Source: Actinomyces naeslundii
Lineage (GTDB): Bacteria > Actinomycetota > Actinomycetes > Actinomycetales > Actinomycetaceae
NCBI RefSeq assembly: GCF_001956585.1
Contig: NZ_MSRR01000010.1
Span: 197,026 to 261,025, forward strand
Direction of reading: 5' to 3'
Length of the DNA stretch: 64,000 nucleotides
In this document: positions 48,393-59,509 of the stretch, piece after piece
How the letters are laid out: each line of letters starts with the position of its first letter
How positions within the stretch are numbered: position 1 is the stretch's first letter
The notes under the pieces: model-generated
What the model was told of the DNA's origin: nothing
Database searches by the model: none
The model's input: only the letters and a program-made list of their open reading frames with translations
Translations under genes and position numbers: made by a program

Positions 48393-49828
48393 GAATCCAC
48401 TCTAACGGCGGCCGAGTCGTCGTATGGCTCCGCCTGCTCGGCGGTTCGGGTGCCGGCGCGGACGGAACGACGCTCCTCCTTGCGGGCGCGCTCCCACTCG
48501 TGGACCTGCCGGGCCGAGAGGGCCAGCAGGGCCAGGACCTGCAGCGCACTGGTGACGACCAGGCCGAGGGTGGCCTGGCGGACCCCGAGGCTGGAGACCT
48601 GAGCCATGTCGGTGACGATGCTCAGGACGAGGGTGGCCATGAGGGCGATGCGACCGCGCGGATGACCGTGCCAGGCCGCCACACCCAGGGCGGCGGTAAT
48701 GAGCGTCAGGACGGCCGAGACCGCGGCGATCAGGCCGATGACAGCGGCCATGGCGCTCTGGTCCATCCCGGGGACCGGAGCGGTCTCCAGCAGGTCGGTG
48801 AGGTCGACCCGGACAGCGCGTATGAGCTCGACGACCATCAGGAGCCCGATGAGGACCAGGGCGATGACGAGCTGGCTGGGGCGGCGCCGTCGGGCCTCGA
48901 GGTCAGCGAGGTGGGCCAGGCGCAGAGAGAGCCCGGAGTCGGATCCGGGCACTACCTCATTGAGGTCGAGGACGTGAAGGGCGCCGTCGGTGACCACCCG
49001 GTCCCCTCCCCCGTTCTTGTCGTGGTAGGAGGTGAAGAAGTCCGGCCAGATCTCGAGCTCGGCGGCCTCGTTGGCCCAGCGGACGTCGTCGACGACGTAG
49101 TCGCGCTCAATGTCGATGTCCGCGTCGATCTTGTGGGTGACCTGGAGGGTGAGGACGCTCAGGCCGACGGCGCGGTCGTAGGTGGCGGCGGCCAGCCAGT
49201 CCACGCGCCCGCCGCCGGGCAGCGACCAGCCGGGCGGGCAGTACCAGAAGCGGATGTGGTGGCGCTGGGAGGGGTTGCCCTCCACCTCCTTCTGGTAGGC
49301 GAAGCTCTGCTTGCGCCCGAAGAGCATGAGGTTGGAGACGGGGGCGGCCGGGTAGGAGCGGCGCAGCAGCGAGGAGACGATGATCCGCCAGGAGGTGCGC
49401 AGAGTGATGGGGTCGGCGCGCACCCAGCCGGCCGCGACCATCGCCTCGTGAATGTCCTCCTCATCGCCCTTGACGGCGAGGTTGACGGGGTCGCCCAGGA
49501 GCCCGTCGGGGGTACGGGTGCGACCGATGAAGTAGTCGGGGACGTAGAGCCAGGTGAGGACCTGGTGCAGGCGCGGCAGGGCGAGGTAGGCCAGGACCGC
49601 CCAGAACAGCAGGGAGTTGACCACGAGCACCGGATCGAGGTGCCAACCCGATCCGATCAGCAGCCAGGCCAGCCACAGCGTGGCGACGGCGGCAATGGCG
49701 AAGAAGACGGAGTCGAGGACATCGTCGATGCTCCAGGAGCGAGCGTCGACCTCCGACATCTTGGAGGGGCCGTCCCGATAGACGGGCGGCGCCGTCGGGC
49801 GGGGGCGAGTCACCTCGGATGTCGTCAT
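48389..49828 (-). CDS. Membrane protein with LssY C-terminal-like domain
   Basis: A 479-residue protein. Two membrane helices (about 38-80) precede a central soluble domain, and four to five helices follow (about 320-455). The soluble part (GWVRADPITLRTSWRI, APVSNLMLFGRKQSFAYQKEVEG, QRHHIRFW) resembles the LssY_C domain, a family without a settled function found near phosphatidic-acid phosphatase-like or secretion genes. The start at 49828 gives 30 hydrophilic residues before helix 1. The gene overlaps the following hypothetical gene. Confidence 0.7.
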   Translation of the reverse strand: MTTSEVTRPRPTAPPVYRDGPSKMSEVDARSWSIDDVLDSVFFAIAAVATLWLAWLLIGSGWHLDPVLVVNSLLFWAVLAYLALPRLHQVLTWLYVPDYFIGRTRTPDGLLGDPVNLAVKGDEEDIHEAMVAAGWVRADPITLRTSWRIIVSSLLRRSYPAAPVSNLMLFGRKQSFAYQKEVEGNPSQRHHIRFWYCPPGWSLPGGGRVDWLAAATYDRAVGLSVLTLQVTHKIDADIDIERDYVVDDVRWANEAAELEIWPDFFTSYHDKNGGGDRVVTDGALHVLDLNEVVPGSDSGLSLRLAHLADLEARRRRPSQLVIALVLIGLLMVVELIRAVRVDLTDLLETAPVPGMDQSAMAAVIGLIAAVSAVLTLITAALGVAAWHGHPRGRIALMATLVLSIVTDMAQVSSLGVRQATLGLVVTSALQVLALLALSARQVHEWERARKEERRSVRAGTRTAEQAEPYDDSAAVRVDS

Positions 49829-49996
49829 GACGTCACGCTACCGAATGCCTCCGACGCCGGAGGCCGGCCGCGCCGTCACAAGCCGATGCCTCGCACGGCG
49901 CCGCGCCCTTCGATCCTGCGGGGACGGAGGGCGCGGCAGCCGGAAGACAGCATCGTCGGGAATCTCGGGGCCGCCGAGGAGACGATGTCGTCGGAT

Positions 49997-50710
49997 CTAC
50001 TTCAGCACGAGGTCCTGGGTGTCGGAGTAGGCCGGGTACTCCTTGCCGGTCTGCGAGCTCTTTGCGTCTTCGCGGTCGTAGACGATGCTGGTGGTGCCCT
50101 CGGAGAACGGCTTCAGCGTGCTCGACTTCGTCACGGAGCTGAGGGCGAACCAGCCCTCTACCTTCTCAGAGCCGAAGTCCTCGTAGTCGATCACCTCAAG
50201 ACCGTCATCCTTCAGGTCGTCGGTCAGCAGCGCTCCGTACTCATCCGCCTTGAGGGAGGAGCTCGATTTGTCCTGGAGTGAGGTGGAATCTGAGAGTGTG
50301 GTGCTGTAACCGATGTCTCCGCTGAAGTCGAGCGTGCAGTGAAGCAGGTAGACAGTCTCTTCGCTGTGGGTCTGCTTGTACTTCGGTGCGGCGTAGTCCT
50401 CGATGACCTTGTCGCAGGTCTGCGTGAGACTGATCTGCTCGTCCTTGAAGGTCACCGGCTTGATGTTCTGAATCTTGGAGCCGGACTTGGTGGTCTCACC
50501 GTCCTTGTCCGTAGAGCCCTTGGAGTCCTTGTCATCCTTGGAGTCCTCGGACGGGGCTGTGTCCGAGGCGTCCGAGCCCGCCTCGACGGAGCTGCTTGCG
50601 GAGGCGCCGTCGGGCGAGGGCTGGGCGATATCCTGCTCATCGCAGGCGGACAGTCCGGCAGCCATGGCGAGAGTGGCGATGGCGGAGAGAACCTTGACGG
50701 TGGAGCGCAT
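49997..50710 (-). CDS. Secreted lipoprotein of unknown function
   Basis: A 237-residue protein. The signal peptide ends with lipobox LSAC. The next 60 residues are Ser/Asp/Lys-rich and probably an extended tether. The globular part (about 75-237) has one further pair of cysteines (QTCDKVIED and LLHCTLDF), suggesting a disulfide. No family is recognised. The ATG at 50710 follows AAAGGAACTCC. It lies downstream of nrdF on the same strand but a hairpin intervenes. Confidence 0.78.
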   Translation of the reverse strand: MRSTVKVLSAIATLAMAAGLSACDEQDIAQPSPDGASASSSVEAGSDASDTAPSEDSKDDKDSKGSTDKDGETTKSGSKIQNIKPVTFKDEQISLTQTCDKVIEDYAAPKYKQTHSEETVYLLHCTLDFSGDIGYSTTLSDSTSLQDKSSSSLKADEYGALLTDDLKDDGLEVIDYEDFGSEKVEGWFALSSVTKSSTLKPFSEGTTSIVYDREDAKSSQTGKEYPAYSDTQDLVLK

Positions 50711-50782
50711 GGGAGTTCCTTTCTGGCGCGCTGCGAACAGCGAAATTGTGTGCCGCACACGCTCTCTCCACTATGGGGAGAC

Positions 50783-50818
50783 CACCCGGGGGAAGTACTC
50801 CCCACCTCCGCCCGGGTG
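50783..50818 (-). terminator. Hairpin after nrdF
   Basis: CACCCGGG (50783-50790) pairs with CCCGGGTG (50811-50818), immediately after the nrdF stop codon on the minus strand. Confidence 0.6.
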
Positions 50819-50821
50819 CGC

Positions 50822-51832
<1,011 letters not shown>

Positions 51833-51936
51833 CTACCGACGACGGCGCCGACGGGCTCGACGCCCGACCGGTCAGCGCCTGTGGTGCCCGCCGCGCTCCC
51901 GCAGCCGACAGCTTCCGGGAGGAAGGCCGACCAGCG

Positions 51937-51972
51937 GACGTTATTGACTCACATAACGTTACTGACTAACAT
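51937..51972 (+). promoter_or_regulatory. Operator and leaderless promoter of the TetR-ABC operon
   Basis: ACGTTAT (51937-51943) and ATAACGT (51952-51958) form a perfect inverted repeat with an 8-bp centre. GTTA-CTGAC-TAAC follows at 51957-51969. TTGACT (51943-51948) and TAACAT (51967-51972) are 18 nt apart and would start transcription at or next to the ATG at 51980. The operator overlaps the -35, so the TetR product should repress its own operon. Confidence 0.72.
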
Positions 51973-51979
51973 TTTCTGC

Positions 51980-52579
51980 ATGAGTCCACGCGCCTCCACC
52001 GCCGACCGGCTCCGGCGCACCGCACTGCGGATGTTCGCCGAGCAGGGCTTCGACGCCGTCCCGGTCACCGCGATCGCCAAGGCCGCCGGGGTCTCCCACA
52101 TGACCTTCTTCCGCCACTTCCCCACCAAGGAGGCCGTGGTGGTGAGTGACCTGTTCGATCCGCCCATCGCCGAGGCGGTGCGAGCTCAGCCGCAGCGGTG
52201 GCGGCCCCTGACCCGGGCCGTGCGGGGCCTCGTTGCGGCAATGGACCAGGAGTCAGCGCACGAGGAGATGTCCTCCCGAGAGTTCTACGAACGCATTCGG
52301 CTGGCAGCTCTCACCCCGTCGCTGGCGGCCGCCGTGCGAACCGCAGGACAGGAGACCGAGCGTGCCATCGCCGCGGCGCTCATCGCTCCCGGGGTGGACG
52401 ACGCGGCGGCGCGGGCCGCGGCCGGAGCCGTCATGGGCGCGGCGAGCAGCCTCCTGCTTGCCTGGACCGGCGAGAACAACGCGCCCGACGCCGGAGCAAC
52501 CGGTACGGCCACCAGCACCGCCGGCGAGGCGGCAACCGTTCTCAGTCGAGGTCTTCTCAGCCTCCTGGGGGAATCATGA
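51980..52579 (+). CDS. TetR-family regulator of an ABC exporter operon
   Basis: A 199-residue TetR protein. The HTH is DRLRRTALRMFAEQGFDAVPVTAIAKAAGVSHMTFFRHFPTKEAVV. The ligand domain is unassigned. The ATG at 51980 lies 7 nt after a TAACAT -10 and has no Shine-Dalgarno, indicating a leaderless mRNA. It is the first gene of a three-gene operon in which each stop overlaps the next start by 4 bases. Confidence 0.9.
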   Translation: MSPRASTADRLRRTALRMFAEQGFDAVPVTAIAKAAGVSHMTFFRHFPTKEAVVVSDLFDPPIAEAVRAQPQRWRPLTRAVRGLVAAMDQESAHEEMSSREFYERIRLAALTPSLAAAVRTAGQETERAIAAALIAPGVDDAAARAAAGAVMGAASSLLLAWTGENNAPDAGATGTATSTAGEAATVLSRGLLSLLGES

Positions 52580-53400
52580 GCGGCACAGCAGCTCCAGCCC
52601 TGGAGGTTGAGGGCGTCCATGTTGCCCTGCGGAGGAAGCCTGTTCTACACGGCCTCAGTCTCTCGCTCGCCGAGGGCGAGTGCCGCGCCGTCGTAGGTCT
52701 CAACGGCGCTGGGAAGACCACGGCCCTGCGCGTCATCCTCGGCATGCTCCACCCCAACGCCGGGAGGGTTCTCCTGTACGGCCGCGATATCGCCTCCACC
52801 TCCAGGGACGTGTGGCGACAGGTGGGTCATCTGGTGGAGACACCATTCTCCTACCCCGAGCTCACGGCCCGGCAGAACATCGAGGCTGCTGCCCGCCTCC
52901 ACGGGGCCGACCCCGAGCACGCCGGGAGGCTCACAGCCCGGATGAGTGAGGCGCTGGCGCTGACCGGTTGGCTCGATGTGCCCGTACGCCGCCTGTCACT
53001 GGGGACGCGCCAGAAGGTGGGGCTGGTGGGAGCATTGGCTCATGAGCCGGACGTCGTCGTCCTCGATGAGCCGACCAACGGGCTCGATCCGCTCGCCGTC
53101 GTCGGATTCAGGGATCTGCTGCGGGAGGTGACCGGGCGCGGCGGAGCGGTGCTGGTGACCGGGCACCACTTCGATGAGCTGACGCGCATCGCCGACCGCG
53201 TCGACATCCTGCACCGGGGACGGATCATCGACACGATCGTGCCCGAGGAACCCGGCCGCCCCGGAGGCGCAGACCTCGAGAGAGTCTTCTTCGACGCCGT
53301 CCTGGCGGCGGACCTGGCCACAGACAGCACTGCCCTGGAGTCTGGGGCGGGGCCGGACGCCCGCGTGGACACAAGCCGTGAACGGACGGAGGTCTCATGA
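52576..53400 (+). CDS. ABC transporter ATP-binding protein
   Basis: A 274-residue ATPase. Walker A is GLNGAGKTT, the signature is RLSLGTRQKVGLVGALAHEPDVVVLDEPTNGLDP (LSLGT in place of LSGGQ, common in DRA-type exporters), and the H-loop is VTGHHFDEL. The C-terminal 30 residues are an unstructured tail. It overlaps both neighbours by 4 bases. With the following membrane protein it forms an exporter, likely of a drug, peptide or lipid, controlled by the upstream TetR. Confidence 0.93.
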   Translation: MSGTAAPALEVEGVHVALRRKPVLHGLSLSLAEGECRAVVGLNGAGKTTALRVILGMLHPNAGRVLLYGRDIASTSRDVWRQVGHLVETPFSYPELTARQNIEAAARLHGADPEHAGRLTARMSEALALTGWLDVPVRRLSLGTRQKVGLVGALAHEPDVVVLDEPTNGLDPLAVVGFRDLLREVTGRGGAVLVTGHHFDELTRIADRVDILHRGRIIDTIVPEEPGRPGGADLERVFFDAVLAADLATDSTALESGAGPDARVDTSRERTEVS

Positions 53401-54173
53401 TGGCCATGGATCGCAGCGCTCTCGGGATCGTGATCGGCATGGAGGCCCGCAAGCTGGCTCGGGCCACGGTGACGCGCGTGGCGACGATCGCCGCCCTCAC
53501 CCTGGTCACGGTCACCACGGCCGGCGGTTATGCCGCCGCGATGCACGCCGGAGACACCGATATGGGGCGGAAGGCGGCGTCCATGGTGACCTCGCCGGGC
53601 TGGGACGGCTACACCGGTCTGGGGGCGACGAGCGTGAGCGCGACGATCCTCCTGGCTGTGGGCGTGGTGATGTCCTGGAGTGTGGGGCGGGAGTTCACCG
53701 ATGGAACCATTGTGGGCCTGTTCGCCATCCCGCCGGCCCTGCGAACCATTGCGACGGCGAAGATGGTGGTGACCCTGTCCTGGGCGGTTCTGCTGGGAGC
53801 CGGCGAGGCGGCACTACTGATGACGGCGGGGCTGCTGCTCGGCCTGGGGGCGGCAGGAGCCGCCGGCTGCTTCGCGACGCTGTTGCTTGTCTCGGTGGCG
53901 CTCGGCGCCGGTATCTTGCCGGTCATGTGGGCGGCAACGTGGTGGCGCAGCTACCTGGCCGGCATCGGGCTGACACTGGCGATCCTGGTCGTCACCAATC
54001 TGGCCGCAGGGTTCGGGCTCGGTTCCTACGTCCCGTGGTCCATCCCGATCGTGTGGGCCTCGCACCAGACGGAGGTCAGCACGCCGTTGCTGGCGACACC
54101 GGTGATGACCACCGCGATCGGCGCCTGGATCACCTACCGGTCCTGGGACCACCTGCAGCTGGGCGCCGACTGA
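53397..54173 (+). CDS. ABC transporter permease (ABC-2 type)
   Basis: A 258-residue membrane protein with about six helices. The pattern SWSVGREFTDGTIVGLFAIPPALRTIATAKM between helices 2 and 3 is typical of ABC-2 exporters. The remaining helices are hydrophobic with short loops, and no periplasmic domain is present. It overlaps the ATPase gene by 4 bases. Two copies with two ATPase subunits would form the complex. Confidence 0.88.
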   Translation: MMAMDRSALGIVIGMEARKLARATVTRVATIAALTLVTVTTAGGYAAAMHAGDTDMGRKAASMVTSPGWDGYTGLGATSVSATILLAVGVVMSWSVGREFTDGTIVGLFAIPPALRTIATAKMVVTLSWAVLLGAGEAALLMTAGLLLGLGAAGAAGCFATLLLVSVALGAGILPVMWAATWWRSYLAGIGLTLAILVVTNLAAGFGLGSYVPWSIPIVWASHQTEVSTPLLATPVMTTAIGAWITYRSWDHLQLGAD

Positions 54174-54415
54174 GCACGAGGCCGCTCCCGGCAGACGTTC
54201 AGACAGACGTCAGCCCACCCGGACGAGCCAGGGCGAGAGCGGTCAGAAGGACACGGATGACGCTGCGTCGACGATGAGCCATGATGTCACGGTAAGGTCT
54301 CACCCCCGTCACACGGGATGGGGATTCCTCCCCTTGCCTCACTCATATCCGGCCCAGTCCCGTCACCTGCGGTCTCGCGGCAGCACCTCGCCTTTCTCAC
54401 CGTATGCTTCTCCCC

Positions 54416-57400
54416 GTGAGTCAGTCGCGCATCGCAGAGATTCTTCACGCCCTGGACTTCGAGGCACAGACGCAGCGAGGCAAGGGCACGGCCTTCGAGC
54501 GCCTGGTGCGCCAGTTCCTTCTCACGGACCCGCGTCACGCCGAGCGCTTCGACGAGGTGTGGATGTGGAGCGACTGGCCGGAGCGGGGCGCGCGCCCGGA
54601 CCGCGGCATCGACCTGGTGGCCCGCGAGCGCGAGACCGGCAAGCTGTGTGCCGTCCAGTGCAAGTTCTATGATCCTGATACGGGCGTCATCACCAAGGGT
54701 GACGTCGACTCCTTCCTGGCAGAGTCGGGGACGGGAGAGTTCACCTCCCGGCTGTTCGTGTCCACTACGGAGCACTGGAACTCGGCCGCGGAGGAGACGG
54801 TGTCCCGTCAGGCCATCCCGGTCTCCCGGATCGGCCTGGAGGACCTCTTCAACTCCACGATCGACTGGGACTCCTTCAGCCTGGAGACCCCCGAGGTCAT
54901 GGTTCGCACCGGCGGCAAGAGCCTGCGCGAGCACCAGAAGCGGGCCCTGGACGCGGTGAGCGCGGGGCTGTCCACAGCGGACCGGGGCAAGCTCATCATG
55001 GCATGCGGCACCGGTAAGACCTTCACGTCCCTGCGCATTGCGGAGGCCATGGCGGGCCCCGGCGGCCGGGTCCTGTTCCTCGTGCCCTCCATCGCACTGC
55101 TGTCTCAGACGCTCATGGAGTGGAGTGCCGAGTCGGAGGTGCCGCTGCGCTCCTTCGCGGTCTGCTCGGATACGAAGGTCGGCAAGGGGCGCAAGCGCAC
55201 CAGCCTGAGCGAGGACATCTCGGTGGTGGACCTGGCGATCCCGGCCACCACGGATGGAGCGGCGCTCGCTGATCGCTTGACGCGCCGCCCCGCCCCGGTC
55301 AACGGGACGGCCCCGATGACGGTGGTCTTCTCCACCTACCAGTCGATCGACGCCGTCGCCCAGGCCCAGGAACTCGGCGCCCCCGGCTTCGATCTGGTGA
55401 TCTGCGACGAGGCCCATCGCACGACCGGCGCCACCGTCGCGGGCACGGACGAGTCCGCCTTCGTCCGTGTCCACAACAACGGCTACATCCACGCCTCCAA
55501 GCGTCTCTACATGACGGCGACTCCCCGCATCTATGACGACTCGACCAAAGCGCGCGCCGGTCAGAAGAACGCGATCCTCGCCTCCATGGACGACGTCGAG
55601 ACCTACGGTGAGGAACTCTTCCGCCTGGGCTTCGGTGAAGCGGTCTCCCGTAGCCTCCTGACCGACTACAAGGTCCTGGTCCTCACGGTCTCCGAGGACC
55701 AGATCGCTGATCAGATGCAGTCCTCCTTGGCTCAGGGTGGCGACCTCGGGCTCGACGACGCTGCCCGGATCGTGGGCTGCTGGAACGCCTTAGCCAAGCG
55801 CAGCGTGAACACAGCCGACTACGGCAGGGACATCCAGCCGATGCGCACGGCGGTGGCCTTCGCCCGCGATATCAAGACGTCAGACAGTTTCGCCTCCTCC
55901 TTCAGCAAGGTGGTCGAGGACTACCGGCTCATGCTCACCGACGAATCCGAGGGACCCGAGCTGCCCGACGACGCTGACGGCACCAGCTCCGACGCCCCAG
56001 CTCAGAAGCGGCTGGGATCCGTGGAAGTTCGCCACGTGGACGGCTCCATGAACATCATGGAGCGCAACGGTCTGCTGTCCTGGCTCTCGGGCGACCTGGG
56101 TGCGCCGGCGCCAACCCGGCAGGCATCGTCGGCATCGGAGTCGGAGGAGACATCCGTGTCCTGCCGAATCCTGTCCAACGCCCGGTGCCTGTCCGAGGGT
56201 GTGGACGTCCCGGCCCTGGATGCGGTCATGTTCCTGTCCCCGCGCAAGTCCCAGGTGGACATCGTCCAGTCTGTGGGACGGGTGATGCGCCTGGCGCCGG
56301 GCAAGCAGTACGGCTACATCATCCTGCCGGTGGCGATCCCGCCTGGGATGTCGCCCGAGGACGTCCTGTCTGACAATGACACCTTCCGGGTGGTGTGGGA
56401 GGTGCTTCAGGCGCTGCGCGCTCACGATGAGCGCTTCGACGCCATGGTCAACAAGATCGATCTCAACCAGTCCAAGCCGGACAAGATCGCCATCATCGAC
56501 CCCTTTGGGGCTGCCGCCGACGACAGCGACTCCTCCAGTACTCCGGCGCCTCAGCAGGCGGCCTTCGACCTGGGGGCGCTCGGCAAGTGGCGGGAGGCGA
56601 TCTACGCCCGCCTGGTCCAGAAGGTCGGCTCGCGGCGTTACTGGGAGCAGTGGGCCAAGGACGTGGCCGATATCGCGGCCCGTCACCGTAAGCGCCTGGC
56701 CAAGCGGGTGCAGGACCCGGAGGTGGCGGCCGAGTTCGAGCGCTTCCTGGCGGCTCTGCGCGCCAATCTCAACGACTCGGTCACCTCGGAGTCCGCGATC
56801 GACATGCTCTCTCAGCACCTGGTGACCAAGCCGGTGTTTGACGCGGTCTTCGACGGCTACGACTTCGCGGCCGAGAACCCGGTGGCGCAGGTGATGGGCC
56901 GGATGCTCCGGGTGCTGGAGGGCTCCAACCTGGAGGCGGAGACCGAGGAGCTGGAGGGCTTCTATGAGTCGGTTCGCGAGCGCTGCGCGGGCATTGACAA
57001 CGCCGCGGGCAAGCAGAGGGTCATCACCGAGCTCTACGAGAAGTTCTTCTCCCTAGCCTTCTCCAAGACCGCCAAGTCGCTGGGGATCGTCTACACGCCG
57101 GTGCAGATCGTGGACTTCATTCTGCGCAGCGTGGACTGGCTGGCACGCACCCACCTGGGGCGCGGCATCACAGATGAGGGTGTGCACGTACTCGACCCCT
57201 TCACCGGGACTGGGACCTTCATCGTCCGGCTCCTGCAGTCCGGCCTCATCAGCAAGGCGGATCTGGCGCGCAAGTACGCGAGCGAGCTGCACGCCAATGA
57301 GATCCTGCTGTTGGCCTACTACATTGCGGCGGCCAATATCGAGGTCACCTACCGCGACCTCATGCGCAGCGAGGCGCCACCGGCCAGCGGTGATGAGGAC

Positions 57401-59509
57401 GACCCGGCGCAGGCGGGGTACACGCCTTTCGACGGGATCGTCCTGGCTGACACCTTCCAGATGACCGAGGACGGGGACATGCTGGATCAGAGCGTGTTTG
57501 TAGCCAACAACGACCGGGCTACGGCCCAGCTGGAGTTGAAGAGTATTCAGGTGGTCATTGGCAACCCGCCCTACTCGGTGGGGCAGGAGTCCGCCAATGA
57601 CAACAACGCCAACCAGCACTACCCATCCCTGGACGCCAAGATCGAGGCGACCTACGCGGCCCGCTCCACGGGCACCAACAAGAACTCTCTGTACGACTCC
57701 TACCTTCGCGCCATCCGTTGGGCCTCGGACCGCGTCGGGGAGGCCGGGGTCATCGGCTTCGTCACCAACGGCGGCTTCATCGACGGCAACACGGCCGACG
57801 GCGTACGCCTCACCCTGGCTGAGGAGTTCTCCCATCTCTACGTCTACAACTTGCGAGGCAACGCGCGAACCTCAGGCGAGTTGCGCAGAAAAGAGAAGGG
57901 CAACGTCTTCGACTCAGGTGGACGCACCACGATCGCCGTCATTTTCCTCGTCAAGGACCCTGCCCATGAGGGACCAGCCACCCTGCACTATCAGGATATC
58001 GGCGACTACCTCTCCCGAGAAGACAAACTGCGGATCGTCGAGGAGTCGCAGATCGACACCCTGAAGTGGGAGACCATCACCCCAAACGCCCAGGGCGACT
58101 GGATCAACCAGCGCGATCCGAACTACGAGTCCTGGCAGTCCATCGGCGAGGGACAGGCGCCGGTCTTCGCCTCCTACACAGCGGGATTGCAGACGAACCG
58201 CGACGCGTGGGTCTACAACTTCTCACTGCCAGGCCTGCGCGACTCAGCGCAACGGCTCATTGAGACGTACAACGAGGAGCGCGAGCGCATTCACCGCACC
58301 CGAGCAGCCAACCTGAAGGCCGGCACGAAGGTGCGTGATCTCGTCACCAACGACGAAACGCGGATCAAATGGACGTCGGGCCTCTACAGCGACCTAGCAA
58401 AGAACCGTGCCATCAGCTACAACGCGGGAGCCACCTACTGCGGCTTGTACCGTCCCTTCTGCAAGCAGTGGCTCAACGCCTCCGACGGCATCATTCACCG
58501 TCCCGCTGTTTTGCGCCGCTACTTCCCGACTCCCGGGCACGACAATGTCGGCTTTTATCTTGTTGGTCAAGGCTCCGACGTTCCCTTCTCCACCGTGATG
58601 ACAGATGCTGCACCAAACCTCCATGTCACAGGTGCCGGTAGCGGAGGTCAGTTCTTCCCACGCTGGACGTGGGAACCGGTTGGGCGTCGTCATGCGGCCG
58701 AGTCAGGCATGCTGGACCTCTCCGGTGGCAAGGAAGCGGAGGAGTCCGGCGGCGCCGTCGGGCAGGAGGGTGAGGTGCTGGGCGGCTACCGCCGGGTGGA
58801 CAACATCACCAACGCCACGCTGCACAGCTACCAGGCCGCCTACGGGCCGGAAGTCACCAAGGATGACGTCTTCTACTACGTGTATGCCCTCCTGCACTCA
58901 CCGGAGTATCGGACTCGGTATGGCGCGGATCTGAAGAAGTCATTGCCTCATATCCCGCTGGTGGCGAGTCGGGAGGACTTCGTCGCCTTCACCACGGCTG
59001 GGCGCGGTCTTGCTGATTTGCACCTGGATTATGAGTCCGTGGAGCCCACGCAACTGAGCCTCGTCATCGACGGCGAGAATGTGCCCTGGGATCTGCGGGA
59101 GACGATCTCACCGAGCCTGCTGCATGTGGAGAAGATGCGCTATGCCCGGGTACGCCGGGACGGCAGGCTGGAAGATGACAAGACCTCGATCGTCTACAAC
59201 GAGCATGTGACGGTCTCCGACATTCCCACCCGGGCACAGGACTACCTGCTGGGGTCGCGCAGCGGCCTGGACTGGCTTCTGGACCGCTACCGCGTGAGCA
59301 CCCACAAAGCCTCCGGGATCGTCAATGACCCCAACGACTGGATGGCCGAGGGCGGGGGTGGCGGCCCCACCGCCTCGGCGCAGCCCCGCTACCTCCTGGA
59401 CCTCATCGCCCGCATCACCACTGTCTCCGTCCGCACCCAGCAGATCGTGACCTCCCTGCCGCCGCTTGACGTAAAGCCAACAGGCACTCCTACGCAAATT
59501 GAATTATGA
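54416..59509 (+). CDS. Type ISP single-chain restriction-modification enzyme (LlaBIII-like)
   Basis: A 1697-residue fusion. Domains in order: Mrr-like nuclease (D66 and the Q-x-K83 of AVQCKF); SF2 ATPase with Walker A K201 (ACGTGKT), DEAH at 331-334 and a helicase C-domain; a helical coupler; a gamma-class adenine methyltransferase with the SAM site at D927 (DPFTGTGTF) and N1050-PPY; and a C-terminal target-recognition region. Type ISP enzymes methylate one strand of an asymmetric site and cut after translocating on unmethylated DNA. The GTG at 54416 is chosen because TATGCT ends 7 nt before it. The 3' gene overlaps by 4 bases. Confidence 0.93.
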   Translation: MSQSRIAEILHALDFEAQTQRGKGTAFERLVRQFLLTDPRHAERFDEVWMWSDWPERGARPDRGIDLVARERETGKLCAVQCKFYDPDTGVITKGDVDSFLAESGTGEFTSRLFVSTTEHWNSAAEETVSRQAIPVSRIGLEDLFNSTIDWDSFSLETPEVMVRTGGKSLREHQKRALDAVSAGLSTADRGKLIMACGTGKTFTSLRIAEAMAGPGGRVLFLVPSIALLSQTLMEWSAESEVPLRSFAVCSDTKVGKGRKRTSLSEDISVVDLAIPATTDGAALADRLTRRPAPVNGTAPMTVVFSTYQSIDAVAQAQELGAPGFDLVICDEAHRTTGATVAGTDESAFVRVHNNGYIHASKRLYMTATPRIYDDSTKARAGQKNAILASMDDVETYGEELFRLGFGEAVSRSLLTDYKVLVLTVSEDQIADQMQSSLAQGGDLGLDDAARIVGCWNALAKRSVNTADYGRDIQPMRTAVAFARDIKTSDSFASSFSKVVEDYRLMLTDESEGPELPDDADGTSSDAPAQKRLGSVEVRHVDGSMNIMERNGLLSWLSGDLGAPAPTRQASSASESEETSVSCRILSNARCLSEGVDVPALDAVMFLSPRKSQVDIVQSVGRVMRLAPGKQYGYIILPVAIPPGMSPEDVLSDNDTFRVVWEVLQALRAHDERFDAMVNKIDLNQSKPDKIAIIDPFGAAADDSDSSSTPAPQQAAFDLGALGKWREAIYARLVQKVGSRRYWEQWAKDVADIAARHRKRLAKRVQDPEVAAEFERFLAALRANLNDSVTSESAIDMLSQHLVTKPVFDAVFDGYDFAAENPVAQVMGRMLRVLEGSNLEAETEELEGFYESVRERCAGIDNAAGKQRVITELYEKFFSLAFSKTAKSLGIVYTPVQIVDFILRSVDWLARTHLGRGITDEGVHVLDPFTGTGTFIVRLLQSGLISKADLARKYASELHANEILLLAYYIAAANIEVTYRDLMRSEAPPASGDEDDPAQAGYTPFDGIVLADTFQMTEDGDMLDQSVFVANNDRATAQLELKSIQVVIGNPPYSVGQESANDNNANQHYPSLDAKIEATYAARSTGTNKNSLYDSYLRAIRWASDRVGEAGVIGFVTNGGFIDGNTADGVRLTLAEEFSHLYVYNLRGNARTSGELRRKEKGNVFDSGGRTTIAVIFLVKDPAHEGPATLHYQDIGDYLSREDKLRIVEESQIDTLKWETITPNAQGDWINQRDPNYESWQSIGEGQAPVFASYTAGLQTNRDAWVYNFSLPGLRDSAQRLIETYNEERERIHRTRAANLKAGTKVRDLVTNDETRIKWTSGLYSDLAKNRAISYNAGATYCGLYRPFCKQWLNASDGIIHRPAVLRRYFPTPGHDNVGFYLVGQGSDVPFSTVMTDAAPNLHVTGAGSGGQFFPRWTWEPVGRRHAAESGMLDLSGGKEAEESGGAVGQEGEVLGGYRRVDNITNATLHSYQAAYGPEVTKDDVFYYVYALLHSPEYRTRYGADLKKSLPHIPLVASREDFVAFTTAGRGLADLHLDYESVEPTQLSLVIDGENVPWDLRETISPSLLHVEKMRYARVRRDGRLEDDKTSIVYNEHVTVSDIPTRAQDYLLGSRSGLDWLLDRYRVSTHKASGIVNDPNDWMAEGGGGGPTASAQPRYLLDLIARITTVSVRTQQIVTSLPPLDVKPTGTPTQIEL

